This document shows, piece by piece, positions 23,588 through 33,237 of a stretch of 64,000 nucleotides of DNA. Position 1 is the first letter of the stretch, and each line of letters begins with the position of its first letter. Both the position numbers and the translations under genes were made by a program. Where the stretch lies: the NCBI RefSeq assembly GCF_000935125.1, contig NZ_JRKI01000032.1, forward strand, positions 1 to 64,000, given 5' to 3'. The DNA is from Streptomyces natalensis ATCC 27448. Its GTDB lineage: Bacteria > Actinomycetota > Actinomycetes > Streptomycetales > Streptomycetaceae. The notes beneath the pieces are model-generated. The model was not told where the DNA came from, did no database searches, and saw nothing but the letters and a program-made list of their open reading frames with translations.

Positions 23588-24621
23588 AGTGGCGTCGCAA
23601 CGAGGAGGCGCCAGCGGTGGAGGAATCCGCTGTCCCGGACACCGGATGGGCCACGACGTCCCTTTCCACGGGCGCGATGGCGAACTGGACGGCTGTGGTG
23701 CGGTGGAGCGCCTGGGGTCTGCTGCTGGCCGGGCCGCTGCTCGGCGGGTGGGCCCTGGCCTCCAGCACCCACCCGGTGCCAGTGCCCACGCGGGCGGAGA
23801 GGCCACGGGCGCAGCCGGCGTCGTCGGATGCGGTGGCACCGGCGGGCTTTGCCGAGCTGTACGTCGCCGCCTATGTGAAAGCCGGTGCCAGTGACGCGGC
23901 CGCGGAGGAGCTCGCCGCGTTCTACCCAGCGGCTCGCTCCATGACCTGGCCGACGCAGGACGGGGTGGAGCGCGCGGAGTCGGCGTCGGCGGTGCAGGTG
24001 CGGCAGATCTCGGCCGGCTACTGGTCGGTGACCGTGGCCGCACAGATCACCGGCTCGTCGAAGGACGGCGAAGGCCGCATCCGGTACTTCCAGGTACCGG
24101 TGCGCGCCACGTCCACCTCCAAGGGCGCGGCGTCGGGATGGGTGGCGGCCGCGCTGCCTGGCGAAGTGGCGGCCCCGACCGGGGGCAAGGGCGCAGCGCC
24201 TGAGCTGTCGTACGGATCGGCGCATGCGCCGTTGGCTTCCGACCCGGCGGTGCAGACGATCAACGGCTTCCTGGCCGCGTACCTGACGGGCCGGGGCGAG
24301 ATGGACCGCTACCTCTCCCCCGGTACGACGCTGCACGCGGTGCGGCCGGCTCCGTACACGTCGGTGACCATCACGCAGATCGCCGACCACGGCCCAGGCC
24401 CGGCCGAGGGCGCCGAAGCCCAGACCCCGCCCGACGGTGTCCAGCGTCGGCTCCTGGTCGACGTCGAGGGCGAAGGCAGGCACACCAGCAGCCGTCCGAT
24501 GACGTACGCGGTCAAGCTGCGCGCCCGGGGCGGCCGGTGGGAAGTCGCCGCGCTGGAAGCCGCACCCGCCCTGGCGACGTCCGACAGCTCTTCACATTCT
24601 CCGGAAGGACAGGACTCATGA
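23584..24621 (+). CDS. VirB8/TcpC-like conjugation protein
   Basis: A 345-residue membrane protein: a short cytoplasmic tail, one membrane helix at about residues 43-60 (WSAWGLLLAGPLLGGWAL), then an extracytoplasmic part. Two NTF2-like domains of the kind in TcpC/VirB8 proteins are apparent, one from FAELYVAAYVKAG (about residue 91) and the other from INGFLAAYLTGRGEMDRYL (about 229). These scaffold proteins nucleate Gram-positive transfer channels. The ATG at 23584 overlaps the previous stop, and its own stop overlaps the next start. Confidence 0.8.
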   Translation: MKWRRNEEAPAVEESAVPDTGWATTSLSTGAMANWTAVVRWSAWGLLLAGPLLGGWALASSTHPVPVPTRAERPRAQPASSDAVAPAGFAELYVAAYVKAGASDAAAEELAAFYPAARSMTWPTQDGVERAESASAVQVRQISAGYWSVTVAAQITGSSKDGEGRIRYFQVPVRATSTSKGAASGWVAAALPGEVAAPTGGKGAAPELSYGSAHAPLASDPAVQTINGFLAAYLTGRGEMDRYLSPGTTLHAVRPAPYTSVTITQIADHGPGPAEGAEAQTPPDGVQRRLLVDVEGEGRHTSSRPMTYAVKLRARGGRWEVAALEAAPALATSDSSSHSPEGQDS

Positions 24622-24929
24622 TCATGCAGATGGCAGGCGCCATTTCCGACGCCAACAGCCTCGTCACCCAGATCCAAAACTTCTTCCTCGTGGGCGTGCT
24701 GGGGCTGATGTACACCGTCTCGATCGCCTATGTGTGGGGCCAGACCAAGAGCGTGCTCAAGGCAGGCGTCGCGGCCATCGGCGGGGCTGTGGTCATGGCC
24801 ATCGTGTTCAACATGACCTCGGTGCGGGACAAGATCGGTGAGGACATCAAGAACCCCTCCGGCAAGACCACCGGTGCTGCGGTCCGCGTCATCGACCGCA
24901 TCGGCCCGCTGGACGGTGACCGGCGATGA
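24618..24929 (+). CDS. Small two-helix membrane protein of the transfer channel
   Basis: A 103-residue protein with a short N-terminus, one membrane helix around residues 22-42 (NFFLVGVLGLMYTVSIAYVW) and a second around 50-66 (AGVAAIGGAVVMAIVFN), then a polar tail. Size and position before VirB3- and VirB4-like genes fit a VirB2/TrbC- or Maff2-type subunit. GGAAGGACAGG precedes the ATG. The identity of the subunit is inferred from context. Confidence 0.65.
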   Translation: MIMQMAGAISDANSLVTQIQNFFLVGVLGLMYTVSIAYVWGQTKSVLKAGVAAIGGAVVMAIVFNMTSVRDKIGEDIKNPSGKTTGAAVRVIDRIGPLDGDRR

Positions 24930-25555
24930 GCACCGCTGTTCAGCCCGAGCCGCTGATCGGCCGCTGCTACACCAAGGCCCGCCGGCACCAGAACGTCGTC
25001 GGCAACTGGCCCGGCGGCGGCCGGATCTGGGGCGGCCCCTACACATGGCCGCAGATCGCCGTCGCCGCAGTCACCCTCGCGGCGCTGCTGCTCACCGCCG
25101 GGCTGTGGGCGCACCATGGCCTGCTCGACGCCGTGCCGCTGGTCGGTATTCCTTACGCCCTGGCCATGGTCGTGGGGCGGGTGCACGTCGATGGCCGCAG
25201 CCCCCTGGCTGTGGCGGCCAGTGCCCTCGGCCTGGCGGTGAGCGGAAACGCCGGCCGGATGGACGGCCGCCCCGTACGTCAGCCCAGGCGTGGTGCGGCG
25301 GTGGGCGTCTGCACGCTGACGTGGCAGCCGCCGACCGGGACAGACAGCACGAGGGCTCAGTCGGAGGCCGAACCCACCCCCATCAAGCCGGTGCGCACGG
25401 CTCCCGCAGCAGGCGCCCGGCCGATCGCGCCGGCCACCGACCGGCCGGTCGTCGACGCGCCTGTGGTGCGGGTGGCGTCGGGCGTGGGCGCACTGCTCGC
25501 CGCCCGCACCGCCGACCAGCCCGCCACCACGAACACGAACGAGCGGGGGCAGTGA
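24926..25555 (+). CDS. TcpE/VirB3-position membrane protein
   Basis: A 209-residue protein. After about 40 polar residues there are two close membrane segments at about 43-61 (PQIAVAAVTLAALLLTAGLW) and 68-85, then a long Pro/Ala-rich cytoplasmic tail (about 120-209). This hairpin followed by a disordered tail, directly upstream of the VirB4-like gene, is the layout of TcpE/PrgI/VirB3-like channel proteins. It overlaps both neighbours by four bases or fewer. Confidence 0.65.
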   Translation: MSTAVQPEPLIGRCYTKARRHQNVVGNWPGGGRIWGGPYTWPQIAVAAVTLAALLLTAGLWAHHGLLDAVPLVGIPYALAMVVGRVHVDGRSPLAVAASALGLAVSGNAGRMDGRPVRQPRRGAAVGVCTLTWQPPTGTDSTRAQSEAEPTPIKPVRTAPAAGARPIAPATDRPVVDAPVVRVASGVGALLAARTADQPATTNTNERGQ

Positions 25556-28092
25556 TGCGGATTCCCGTACGGCACATCGCCGGAAACGTCATCTGGACCC
25601 GTCACGGCACCTGTTGGGCGCTGTGGCGGGTGGAGGGCAGCGGGCACGCGCAGTCCTCCCGCACCGTGAAGGAACGCCGCCTGCGCGCCCTGGAATCTCT
25701 GGTCAAGCAGCTGCACGGCGAAGCGATGCTGTTGAGCCTGTGCCCGCAGGTCGACCCGGCCGCGGTGGTGCGCCGCATGACCGACGGCGTCGACCTGGCC
25801 GTGAGTGAGCGCTACGCGCAGCTGGCGACGCGTGTGTGGGACCAGCTGGAGCGCATGGAGCTGACCAGCCGTGTGGACTGGCTGGCCGTCCCGCTGACCG
25901 CCAGCAGCAAGAAGCAGGCGGCGGGCATGGCGTTCGATGCGGCTCGCGCGGAAATCGCTCTGCAGCTGGGCCTGCTGCCCGCACCGGTCAGCGCCCGCGA
26001 AGAGGAGCGCCGGATCAAGCAGGCCCAGGCGCTCGCCGGGACCTGGCCCTCCACGATCGCCCTGCAGCCCGCAACCGAGGCGGAAATCCTGTGGATCTAC
26101 GGGCACAGCGCGCGACGCGGGGTGCTGGAGCCCCTGCTGCCCGAACCGGATCAGGGCACCGGGCGGAGCCGCGGCCGCGGAGCGGCGGCCCTGGGCGAGG
26201 TCATTCTTGCGGAGAGCGCCACTCCCGCCACCGACGCCGGCGAGGAAGAGGAGGCGCAGCACAAGGGCCGGTTCGGGCGGCGCTGGTTGCAAGTTTCCAC
26301 GGAGTGGGGCGAGTCCTACCAGACCTTTCTGTCCCTTGCGGAGATGCCCGAGCGGTTCGTCTTCCCCGGCTCCGAGTACCTCGCCGCGCTGGACGAGTTC
26401 GGCTTTCCGGTGGACTGGGTGATGCGCCTGAAGGTCACCCCCGGTGCCGTCGCCAACGCCAAGGCGCGCCGACAGGCCAATGAGTTGGCGAACCAGCCCG
26501 GTGAGTACGAGGGGGAGCTCTCCGGTGTGCCGTCGCACGTGCACGAGGCAGCCGAGGACATGGAGGACTTCCGCAGCGCGGTGACTCGGTCGAAGTCCGA
26601 GGTCGAGGTCCAGGCCATGGGCACCCTGTGCGTCTGGGGTACTACCCCGGCCGAGGCCGAGGCCCGCGCCGCCGACCTCAAGACCCACTTCGGGGAGAAC
26701 GACTACACGTTCATCCGCCCTATCGGGGAGCAGGAGCGGCTGTTCTACGGAATGCTGCCGGGCGCCCGCACTCCGAAGATCATGCTCAGCTATGCCCAGG
26801 TGCTCCTCGCGAGGGACTTCGCGATGGCCGGTGCCTTCGCCGGTTCGGCACTGGGCGATGCCAAGGGGCCGCTGTACGGGCTGCAGCTGTCCGGCGGCGG
26901 CACCCGTCCCGTGCTGACCGACTGGTCGCTGGGGCCGCGCAAGTCCGCCTCTGCCTCCGCGGCATTCATCGGGGAGCTCGGCGGCGGCAAGAGCGTTGCG
27001 ATGAAGTCCGCCGTCTACGGCATCCTCGCCGCCGGCCGCAAGACCGATCAGCCCGGCAGCCGCGGACGGGCCGTCATCGTCGACCGCACCCCGCAGCAGG
27101 AATGGGTCCGCTTCGCCAAGGCCTGCCCCGGCACCACCCAGGTCATCACCATCGACGACCAAGCCCAGGTCTCCCTTGATCCGCTGCGCACCATCCGCGA
27201 CCGCGCACAGGCACAGCGCCGCACCGAGAGCTTCCTGACGCTGCTGCTGGGCATCGCCCCGATGAGCGACCAGGGCGTCGCGCTGTCGGAAGCGATCGAG
27301 GCGGTCCTGGCCGGCCCAGCGCCGTCCATGGCAACGCTGGTGGGTGAGCTGCAGAGCCGGGGGAAGCGTGATGCGACCTCTCACGCGGTGGCGCGCAAGC
27401 TCGGCTCGGTTGCTCGCAAGGACCTGGCCCGCACCATCTTCGACCCCACTTTGCCCGTGGTGGACACCTCGAAGGCCGATGCGATCGTCTTCGCCACCGC
27501 CAACCTGGCGCTTCCCAAGGAACACGAACTGGCCGCCGACCGGCTGGCGACGCTGGAGTTCGAGAAGGTCTTCGGTCGGGCAGCGCTGTATCTCATCGCG
27601 GCGCTGTGCCGGGAAGTGTGCTTCGCCAACCCGCACGAGTTCTGTGTGGCGGTGTGGGACGAATGCTGGTGGCTGACGTCCTCCCCCGAAGGCATGAGCC
27701 TGCTCCTGGAGCTCGTACGCGACGGCCGCAAGCACGACGCCGGCGTGTTCGCCGGCAGCCACGATGGCGAGGACATCGGCCCGAAGGAATCCGCCATGGG
27801 GCAGGTCATCCGTGGCCTGTTCCCCCGCAAGTTCCTCTTCCGGCAGACCGACGTCACCCTCGCCAAGCGCGGCCTCGCCTTCCTCGACCTCGACCCGAAC
27901 GACGAGGACCTGGTCGAGCTGGTCACCACCGGCCTGTCCCCCATGGACGTAGCTGACGAGATCCGGGCGCAGCGCGCCGGCGAGTGCCTGCACCGGGATC
28001 TGTACGGGCGCATCGGCGGGATGCAGGTCGTCATCCCGGCCGACCCCGAGGCGGAGGCCGCCATTCACTCCGACCCGGCGCTCGCGGCATGA
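25555..28092 (+). CDS. VirB4-like conjugation ATPase
   Basis: An 845-residue cytoplasmic ATPase. Walker A ELGGGKSVAMKSA lies near residue 475 and Walker B FCVAVWDECWW near 697; later come GSHDGEDIGPKES and IRGLFPRKFLFRQ, typical of VirB4/TrbE/TcpF proteins that power T4SS assembly. The N-terminal half carries the usual poorly conserved channel-contact domain. The ATG at 25555 overlaps the previous stop (TGATG); the longer frame starting 24838 is antisense-like and not used. It is the central energy module of operon 1. Confidence 0.9.
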   Translation: MRIPVRHIAGNVIWTRHGTCWALWRVEGSGHAQSSRTVKERRLRALESLVKQLHGEAMLLSLCPQVDPAAVVRRMTDGVDLAVSERYAQLATRVWDQLERMELTSRVDWLAVPLTASSKKQAAGMAFDAARAEIALQLGLLPAPVSAREEERRIKQAQALAGTWPSTIALQPATEAEILWIYGHSARRGVLEPLLPEPDQGTGRSRGRGAAALGEVILAESATPATDAGEEEEAQHKGRFGRRWLQVSTEWGESYQTFLSLAEMPERFVFPGSEYLAALDEFGFPVDWVMRLKVTPGAVANAKARRQANELANQPGEYEGELSGVPSHVHEAAEDMEDFRSAVTRSKSEVEVQAMGTLCVWGTTPAEAEARAADLKTHFGENDYTFIRPIGEQERLFYGMLPGARTPKIMLSYAQVLLARDFAMAGAFAGSALGDAKGPLYGLQLSGGGTRPVLTDWSLGPRKSASASAAFIGELGGGKSVAMKSAVYGILAAGRKTDQPGSRGRAVIVDRTPQQEWVRFAKACPGTTQVITIDDQAQVSLDPLRTIRDRAQAQRRTESFLTLLLGIAPMSDQGVALSEAIEAVLAGPAPSMATLVGELQSRGKRDATSHAVARKLGSVARKDLARTIFDPTLPVVDTSKADAIVFATANLALPKEHELAADRLATLEFEKVFGRAALYLIAALCREVCFANPHEFCVAVWDECWWLTSSPEGMSLLLELVRDGRKHDAGVFAGSHDGEDIGPKESAMGQVIRGLFPRKFLFRQTDVTLAKRGLAFLDLDPNDEDLVELVTTGLSPMDVADEIRAQRAGECLHRDLYGRIGGMQVVIPADPEAEAAIHSDPALAA

Positions 28093-30524
28093 GGTGGCTG
28101 CGCCTGGCCGGGCAGACGGCATGGATAGGGCGGCGGGGAGCCTGGCGGCTGGTGTTGGTGCTGTGCGCCGCGGCGGTCCTCACCACGGGGGTGGCTGCGC
28201 ACGCGGCGGCGGCCCCCGAGCCCAAGCCGGCCGTGTCGGCCAGCGCGCAGCCCGCCCCCTCCCACACGGCGAAGCCCGGAGCGAAAGACCAGAAGCCGGC
28301 GCCGGACGGGCGCAAGGGCGTGGCCTACGAGGACACCGCGCAAGGCAAGGCAGCCGCGAAGAAGGCGTTGCGGGAAAACAAGGAGAGCCTGCGCAAGAAG
28401 CTGAAGCAGCTGGGGATCGGCAAAGACGACCTCCTCGACAGCTTCCACATCACGGACGAGCACGGCATCCCCGTCAGCGCTTTCAAGGTCGACTCCGATA
28501 GCGGCACGTGGTCCGATTGGGACCTCAAGGTCGAGGCGTGGCTGACGTCCTTGCTGTTCATGTGCGTCAAGTGGCTGGTGGCCTTTGCCTGCTGGCTGAT
28601 CGCCTGGGCTCTCGGGTTCAAGTTGGCCTCGCTCCTCCTCAAGCCAGCCATCGCCGTGTCGGACTCCCTCTACAACAGCGTCCTGCTGCAGCTTGGCTTG
28701 CCCGGCTTGTTCCTCGCCTTCAGTGGCACCGTCGCGGCGTGGCACTTCTTCTTCGGTGACCGCTCCCGCGGCTGGGGCGAGCTCACCGCGTCCCTGCTGA
28801 TCTCCGCGCTCGCGGTCACCAGCCTCGCCTCGCCGCCCCAGACGCTCCTCGGCCAGGACGGGGCCGTCGGCAAGGCGCGTGACCTGGGGGTGGCGGTCGC
28901 CGCCATCGTCATGGGCGGCGAGGACCCCACCGGTGCTTCCTCAAAAGACGCCGTCGAAAGCATCACCACGCCGATCACCGATGAGCTTGTCAAGGCCTTC
29001 GTGGTGCAGCCGAGCATGGTCCTCACCTACGGCCACGTCTTCACCGGCAAGTGCGCCTCGCGCTTCACGTCCTTGGGGATCCAGCAGGCCTTCTACAACA
29101 AGATCGTCGCCGAACAGACCAAGACCATGAAGGACATGCCCAAGGCGGGAGACATTCTCCTTCCCGTAATCGGCGGCAAAATCCAGGATTTCGTCACGGA
29201 CAAGGCTTCCCAGTGGGCTCAGGACACCTTCGGCAGCACGCCCGCCGGGGGCTTCGAGAAGGCGTGCCTGGCCGGCAATGCCAAGGAGGCCAAGAAGGCA
29301 TCCGTAGACAAACTCGCCGGGGCCTTCTTCATGCTCCTGGCAGCCCTGCTGGTCTGCGTGCTGGTCATCGGGATCGCCGGCGGCTACCTGGCCGCCCAGG
29401 TGTGGCTCGCCGCCGAGGCGATGCTGCTGCGCTGCGCCCTGATCGCCGGCACGCTTCCCGGACCGGGCCGGGCATGGCTGTGGTCCCGCGGCGCTGCCAT
29501 CGCCCGCGGCCTGGCCTTGATGATCCTGCTCGTGCTCAGCCTGGCCGCCTTCACCGTGGCGGTTACGGCCGTGGTCTCCGCCGCACCCGAGGACATCCCC
29601 GGCGGCATCGTCGTCCGGTTCGTCGTTATCGACATCCTGTGTGTCGGCGCGATCATCTTCCGCAAGCGGCTCACCCGCGCCTCGCATCAGATGGCGGCCC
29701 GTCTCAAGGGCCGTGTCGGCGCCTCGAAACTTGGCGGTGCCTCGGCGCCCTCCGACCTTGGCGCCGGCGGTCGGCGGCGCGGCACCCTGGGCAAGATCGG
29801 TGGAGCCGCGCTGATGCTCGGCATGATGGCCGCCACCGGCGGCACCGCCGGCGCAATCGGCGGTGGCCTGGGCCGGACCGGCAGCACCCGCGCGCTCACC
29901 GGACGCCTGGCCAAGGGCGCCGGGCGCCTCGCCCGTGGTGCCGAGAAGACGGTGCGTGCCGGGGCCCGAGCTGGCGTGCGGGCGGGCCGCGTTGGACTGA
30001 AGGGCACGGTGGGACTGCCCGTTTACGGGCCGCGTGCCGCTCGCCGCACCGCGGCTGCGGTGCAGGCCGTACCCGGTCAGGTCACAGGCGCGGCCACCCA
30101 ACTCAAGAAGCGCCTCGAAGACGCCAGGAATCTCTACGAGCCGCAGGTCTACAACTTCGCCGACGAGTACTGGCGCGGCATCGGCGGCCGCTGGATCAGC
30201 AACCGCATCCGCGCTCGTCGCGGTCTGCCTCCCGTGCTCTCCTCCCACTGGACGCGCCGTCCGACCACCCCGTCGCCCCGCCGCACCCCGGGACGCCCGT
30301 TCGCCCCGCATCCTGCCCCCGCACCGCGGCGCAGCCGCCGGACACAGATGGTCCCGCAGCGGCCGCTGACACCGCCGGCGTCCAGCCAGCAGGCGAGCCT
30401 GCAGCAGCGGCTGCACCGCATCCGCACCCGCGCCGCCGCGGCCAACCGGCCGGCCACCCCACCTGCACCGCCCCGCCGTCAGACCCCGCCGCCCCGGCCT
30501 ACGCGACCGAGGAGGCGTTCGTGA
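28089..30524 (+). CDS. VirB6/TrbL-like polytopic channel protein
   Basis: An 811-residue membrane protein. It has a signal-like first helix (residues 18-42), a charged periplasmic segment, then a cluster of membrane helices at about 152-185, 205-260, 415-445 and 470-545. A long Gly/Ala/Arg- and Pro-rich cytoplasmic tail follows (about 570-811). This is the shape of VirB6/TrbL proteins of Gram-positive conjugation systems, which form the membrane pore. ATG 28089 overlaps the VirB4 stop. Confidence 0.8.
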   Translation: MRWLRLAGQTAWIGRRGAWRLVLVLCAAAVLTTGVAAHAAAAPEPKPAVSASAQPAPSHTAKPGAKDQKPAPDGRKGVAYEDTAQGKAAAKKALRENKESLRKKLKQLGIGKDDLLDSFHITDEHGIPVSAFKVDSDSGTWSDWDLKVEAWLTSLLFMCVKWLVAFACWLIAWALGFKLASLLLKPAIAVSDSLYNSVLLQLGLPGLFLAFSGTVAAWHFFFGDRSRGWGELTASLLISALAVTSLASPPQTLLGQDGAVGKARDLGVAVAAIVMGGEDPTGASSKDAVESITTPITDELVKAFVVQPSMVLTYGHVFTGKCASRFTSLGIQQAFYNKIVAEQTKTMKDMPKAGDILLPVIGGKIQDFVTDKASQWAQDTFGSTPAGGFEKACLAGNAKEAKKASVDKLAGAFFMLLAALLVCVLVIGIAGGYLAAQVWLAAEAMLLRCALIAGTLPGPGRAWLWSRGAAIARGLALMILLVLSLAAFTVAVTAVVSAAPEDIPGGIVVRFVVIDILCVGAIIFRKRLTRASHQMAARLKGRVGASKLGGASAPSDLGAGGRRRGTLGKIGGAALMLGMMAATGGTAGAIGGGLGRTGSTRALTGRLAKGAGRLARGAEKTVRAGARAGVRAGRVGLKGTVGLPVYGPRAARRTAAAVQAVPGQVTGAATQLKKRLEDARNLYEPQVYNFADEYWRGIGGRWISNRIRARRGLPPVLSSHWTRRPTTPSPRRTPGRPFAPHPAPAPRRSRRTQMVPQRPLTPPASSQQASLQQRLHRIRTRAAAANRPATPPAPPRRQTPPPRPTRPRRRS

Positions 30525-31492
30525 AGAAGCCCGTCCTCGCTGCCGCGGTGGGGTTCGGCACAGGGGCGGTCGCACTGATCGGGGTCCTGGTGCTGTTCAT
30601 CGCTGCCGTGGCCAACGGCGCCACCGGCCACCAGGAGGAGCAAGACGCCACCGCCTCGCAGATCTCCGCGGCCGGCGGTCCGGTGGGCGACATACCCTCG
30701 AACATGCTGGCCCTGTACCGGCGGGCGGCTCCGGCCGCGTGCCGCGGGCTGGACTGGACGGTGCTCGCCGCGATCGGCAAGGTCGAGACCGACCACGCCC
30801 GTTACCCCACCATGCGCAGCTCGGCCGGAGCCGTCGGACCGATGCAGTTCCTGCCGGCCACGTTCACCGGGTACGCCTACCCGGTGCCGCCCGGCGGCGC
30901 CAATCCGCCCAGCCCGTGGGATCCCACCGACGCGGTGTATGCCGCGGCGCGGATGCTGTGCGCCAACGGCGCCAAGTCCGGGACCAGCACGGGGCTCTAC
31001 AAGGCGCTCTACTCCTACAACCACGCCGACTGGTACGTGAAGAAGGTCCTCGCCCAGGCCAAGTCCTACGCAACCACCCAGTCCAGCGGGTCCGAATCGG
31101 ACATCGACGTAGCCTCCAACCCGATCGTCAAGGCCGCGTACACCCAGCTCGGCGTCCCCTATGTATGGGGAGGCGGCACCATCAACGGGAAGTCCGGCGG
31201 CGGATTCGACTGCTCCGGGCTGACGTCATACGCGGTGTACCAAGGCACCGGCCACAAGGTGAAATTGCCGCGTACCTCGCAGGAGCAGCGCCACGTCGGT
31301 ACGTCCGTCCCCCGCGACAAGATGCAGCCCGGTGACCTCATCGTCTTCGACAAGGACGGCTGGGGACACGTCGGTATCTACGCCGGCGGAAACCGCATGA
31401 TCGACGCGCCCAGACCGGGCAAATCCGTGGAAATAATCAGCTTGTCGGGATACTGGGAGAACTACGCCTGGGATATCCGTCGGGTGGCGTGA
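30521..31492 (+). CDS. Two-domain cell-wall hydrolase (lytic transglycosylase + NlpC/P60)
   Basis: A 323-residue secreted or membrane-anchored protein. The N-terminal helix at about 5-32 is an anchor. Residues about 60-180 are a soluble lytic transglycosylase domain with the catalytic Glu in IGKVETDHARYP and the typical GAVGPMQFLP. Residues about 200-323 are an NlpC/P60 endopeptidase with Cys in FDCSGLTSYAVYQ and His in GWGHVGIYAGG. CwlT/VirB1-type enzymes open peptidoglycan for the transfer apparatus. The GTG start with GAGGAGG upstream overlaps the VirB6 stop. It is the last gene of operon 1. Confidence 0.9.
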   Translation: MKKPVLAAAVGFGTGAVALIGVLVLFIAAVANGATGHQEEQDATASQISAAGGPVGDIPSNMLALYRRAAPAACRGLDWTVLAAIGKVETDHARYPTMRSSAGAVGPMQFLPATFTGYAYPVPPGGANPPSPWDPTDAVYAAARMLCANGAKSGTSTGLYKALYSYNHADWYVKKVLAQAKSYATTQSSGSESDIDVASNPIVKAAYTQLGVPYVWGGGTINGKSGGGFDCSGLTSYAVYQGTGHKVKLPRTSQEQRHVGTSVPRDKMQPGDLIVFDKDGWGHVGIYAGGNRMIDAPRPGKSVEIISLSGYWENYAWDIRRVA

Positions 31493-31573
31493 TGTGTTGT
31501 GTGCCAGCGCCCGGTTAACGAGGCCGATTGGCCATGCACCTGAGTTGCCGAGAACCGAGTCAGACGGGGAACC

Positions 31574-31885
31574 TCAGAATCCGTGGGCTTGCAGTTCGGC
31601 GAAGGTCGCAACCTTCGCCGACCACGCCCGCTCGTTCGGGACACAGCGCCACCCGATCAGCGAGTCGGGCGTGACCGTATCGGGCCAGATCATGTAGCCG
31701 AGCATGACGATCTCGCTGCCGGCCGCTGCTGCAGCAGCCGGCGGGAACTCTGGCCAATCGGGCCAGTTGTGCAGCTCCTTTTCGGCAAGTGGCTGGGAGC
31801 TGCCGTCACGCACGACCTGCAGCACGTATCCGCTCTGTGCCGCTTTGCACACAGCCGTGAGGTCGCGGCGGGTCTCAGTCGTCAT
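31574..31885 (-). CDS. Hypothetical protein (103 aa)
   Basis: A 103-residue frame (MTTETRRDLTAVCKAAQSGY ... VATFAELQAHGF) with an Ala-rich insert, a hydrophobic segment EIVMLGYMIWPDTV and Trp-rich patches. Codon use is ordinary for the window. No family is recognised. It is convergent with the hydrolase gene. No clear ribosome-binding site. Confidence 0.5.
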   Translation of the reverse strand: MTTETRRDLTAVCKAAQSGYVLQVVRDGSSQPLAEKELHNWPDWPEFPPAAAAAAGSEIVMLGYMIWPDTVTPDSLIGWRCVPNERAWSAKVATFAELQAHGF

Positions 31886-32118
31886 ACAGGGACACTAACC
31901 GGCCGCAAGAGGTGCGCAGTCGGCCTTCTCCAGGGCGACGAGGAGGGGCTACCGACTTCCTCTGTGAAGGGGAGGGGCCCGGCGGCGGCAGCATCGGCCG
32001 GACGCAGAACCCAGCCGCCGGGCTCACCCAGTCTCACAGACTGCCCGCTGCCGGAAGCGCCATGGCGGCGGGGCATTGGGAGGCCAGCCTCGTTGCCAGG
32101 TCTCTCACACAACTCGTG

Positions 32119-33225
32119 TCACCGATGGTGGGCAAGGAATACGCGGGCTCGCTCGTCGAGAGCGGACGCGACCCGCACCCCGCGGGCGCAGTACGGGCGG
32201 AGGTCGGAGCGCAGGGAGCGGACGGCCTTGAGCGTGCGGGTGGACTTCACCCCGGTCATGGTGTCAATCGCCCGACCCCAGGTGGCGCACGCCTGCTCGA
32301 TGCTGCCCTGCTTGGCCTGCTGCTCGGCCTGGGCGACCAGGTCGAGGGCGATGATCCGCGCGTAGGTCGTCCCAGGCCGGCTGGCCGCTGCGATCGCGTA
32401 CTGCCTCGCGGCGTTGCGGCGGTCTCCGAGCGTCTCGAAGACCTTCGCCGTACGGGAGTGCACGGTGGCCGCGGGCGGCCCCCACGCCAGCGCCCAGAAC
32501 GGTGGCTCGTCGTCGGCGCCGGCCGCCAGCGCGGCGTGGGCACGGTCGACATCGGCAAGCGCGGCCTGGCGCTGGCCGGTCTTGGATAGCGCATGCGCAT
32601 GAGTGACGGCGAACAGCGCCTCGACCTGCGAGTCGACCCGGCCCTTGGCGCGCTCCCAGCCGGTCTCGGCGAGGGCCAGACAGTGCTCGGGCCGGTGCAG
32701 CTTCATACCCTGCTGCGACATGGTCCGGATCACGAACCCGTCCTGGCCCGGGGTTCCGGACTCCCGGGCGAGCCCCAGGGACTGCATGTAGTACCGCTGC
32801 GCGAGCCCCTGTTCGCCCGAATCGTAGGCTTTCCACCCGCACAGATGAGCCGCGGCCGAGGCGATGGAAAGCGCCTCGGCGCGGGCCTGTTCGCTGCTGA
32901 AGCGGGCGCGGCACAGGTCGCGGACATCAGTGATCAGGTACTGCACGACCGCGGAGCGGCCGTGCTCTCCGCCGTGGCGCTCGTCCATGTCCATGAAGAG
33001 GCGCACCATGTCCCGCACAGCCGCGACATCGGCGTGACCGGCGACTGCGCCGCCGTTGACGGTGCGGGTGCGGGCGGCGGCTTCCTGGACGCTCTCCAGT
33101 GGCAGCGTCGCGGCGGCCATGGAGTAGGCGGAGGCGGCCAGGAATCGGCGGCGGTTCACAACAGCCTCCCCGATGGTGGTCAGACTCTCGATGGAAAGCG
33201 GCGGGTTCCTTGGGGTGCGGGCCAT
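32119..33225 (-). CDS. TPR-type regulator-like protein lacking the helix-turn-helix
   Basis: A 368-residue protein made largely of tetratricopeptide-like helical pairs (for example ALSIASAAAHLCGWKAYDS, DGFVIRTMSQQGM, AALADVDRAHAALAAG). It matches the C-terminal half of large Streptomyces regulators such as its neighbour at 33238-34620, including NRRRFLAASAYSMAAATL. Those normally have an N-terminal helix-turn-helix, which is missing here: only about 25 residues precede the NRRRF segment. It may act as a dominant partner, or be a shortened gene. It lies 12 bases after the neighbouring regulator on the same strand. The ribosome-binding site is weak. Confidence 0.7.
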   Translation of the reverse strand: MARTPRNPPLSIESLTTIGEAVVNRRRFLAASAYSMAAATLPLESVQEAAARTRTVNGGAVAGHADVAAVRDMVRLFMDMDERHGGEHGRSAVVQYLITDVRDLCRARFSSEQARAEALSIASAAAHLCGWKAYDSGEQGLAQRYYMQSLGLARESGTPGQDGFVIRTMSQQGMKLHRPEHCLALAETGWERAKGRVDSQVEALFAVTHAHALSKTGQRQAALADVDRAHAALAAGADDEPPFWALAWGPPAATVHSRTAKVFETLGDRRNAARQYAIAAASRPGTTYARIIALDLVAQAEQQAKQGSIEQACATWGRAIDTMTGVKSTRTLKAVRSLRSDLRPYCARGVRVASALDERARVFLAHHR

Positions 33226-33237
33226 GGTGGTGCCGCG

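Noticed and set aside
24838..25554. Upstream extension of the VirB4-like frame
   Set aside because: It overlaps two other transfer genes in a different frame; the TGATG overlap at 25555 is the expected start.
25357..28122. A 921-codon minus-strand open frame over the VirB4-like gene
   Set aside because: It is fully antisense to a gene with clear ATPase motifs and overlapping operon structure; long antisense frames are expected in high-GC DNA.
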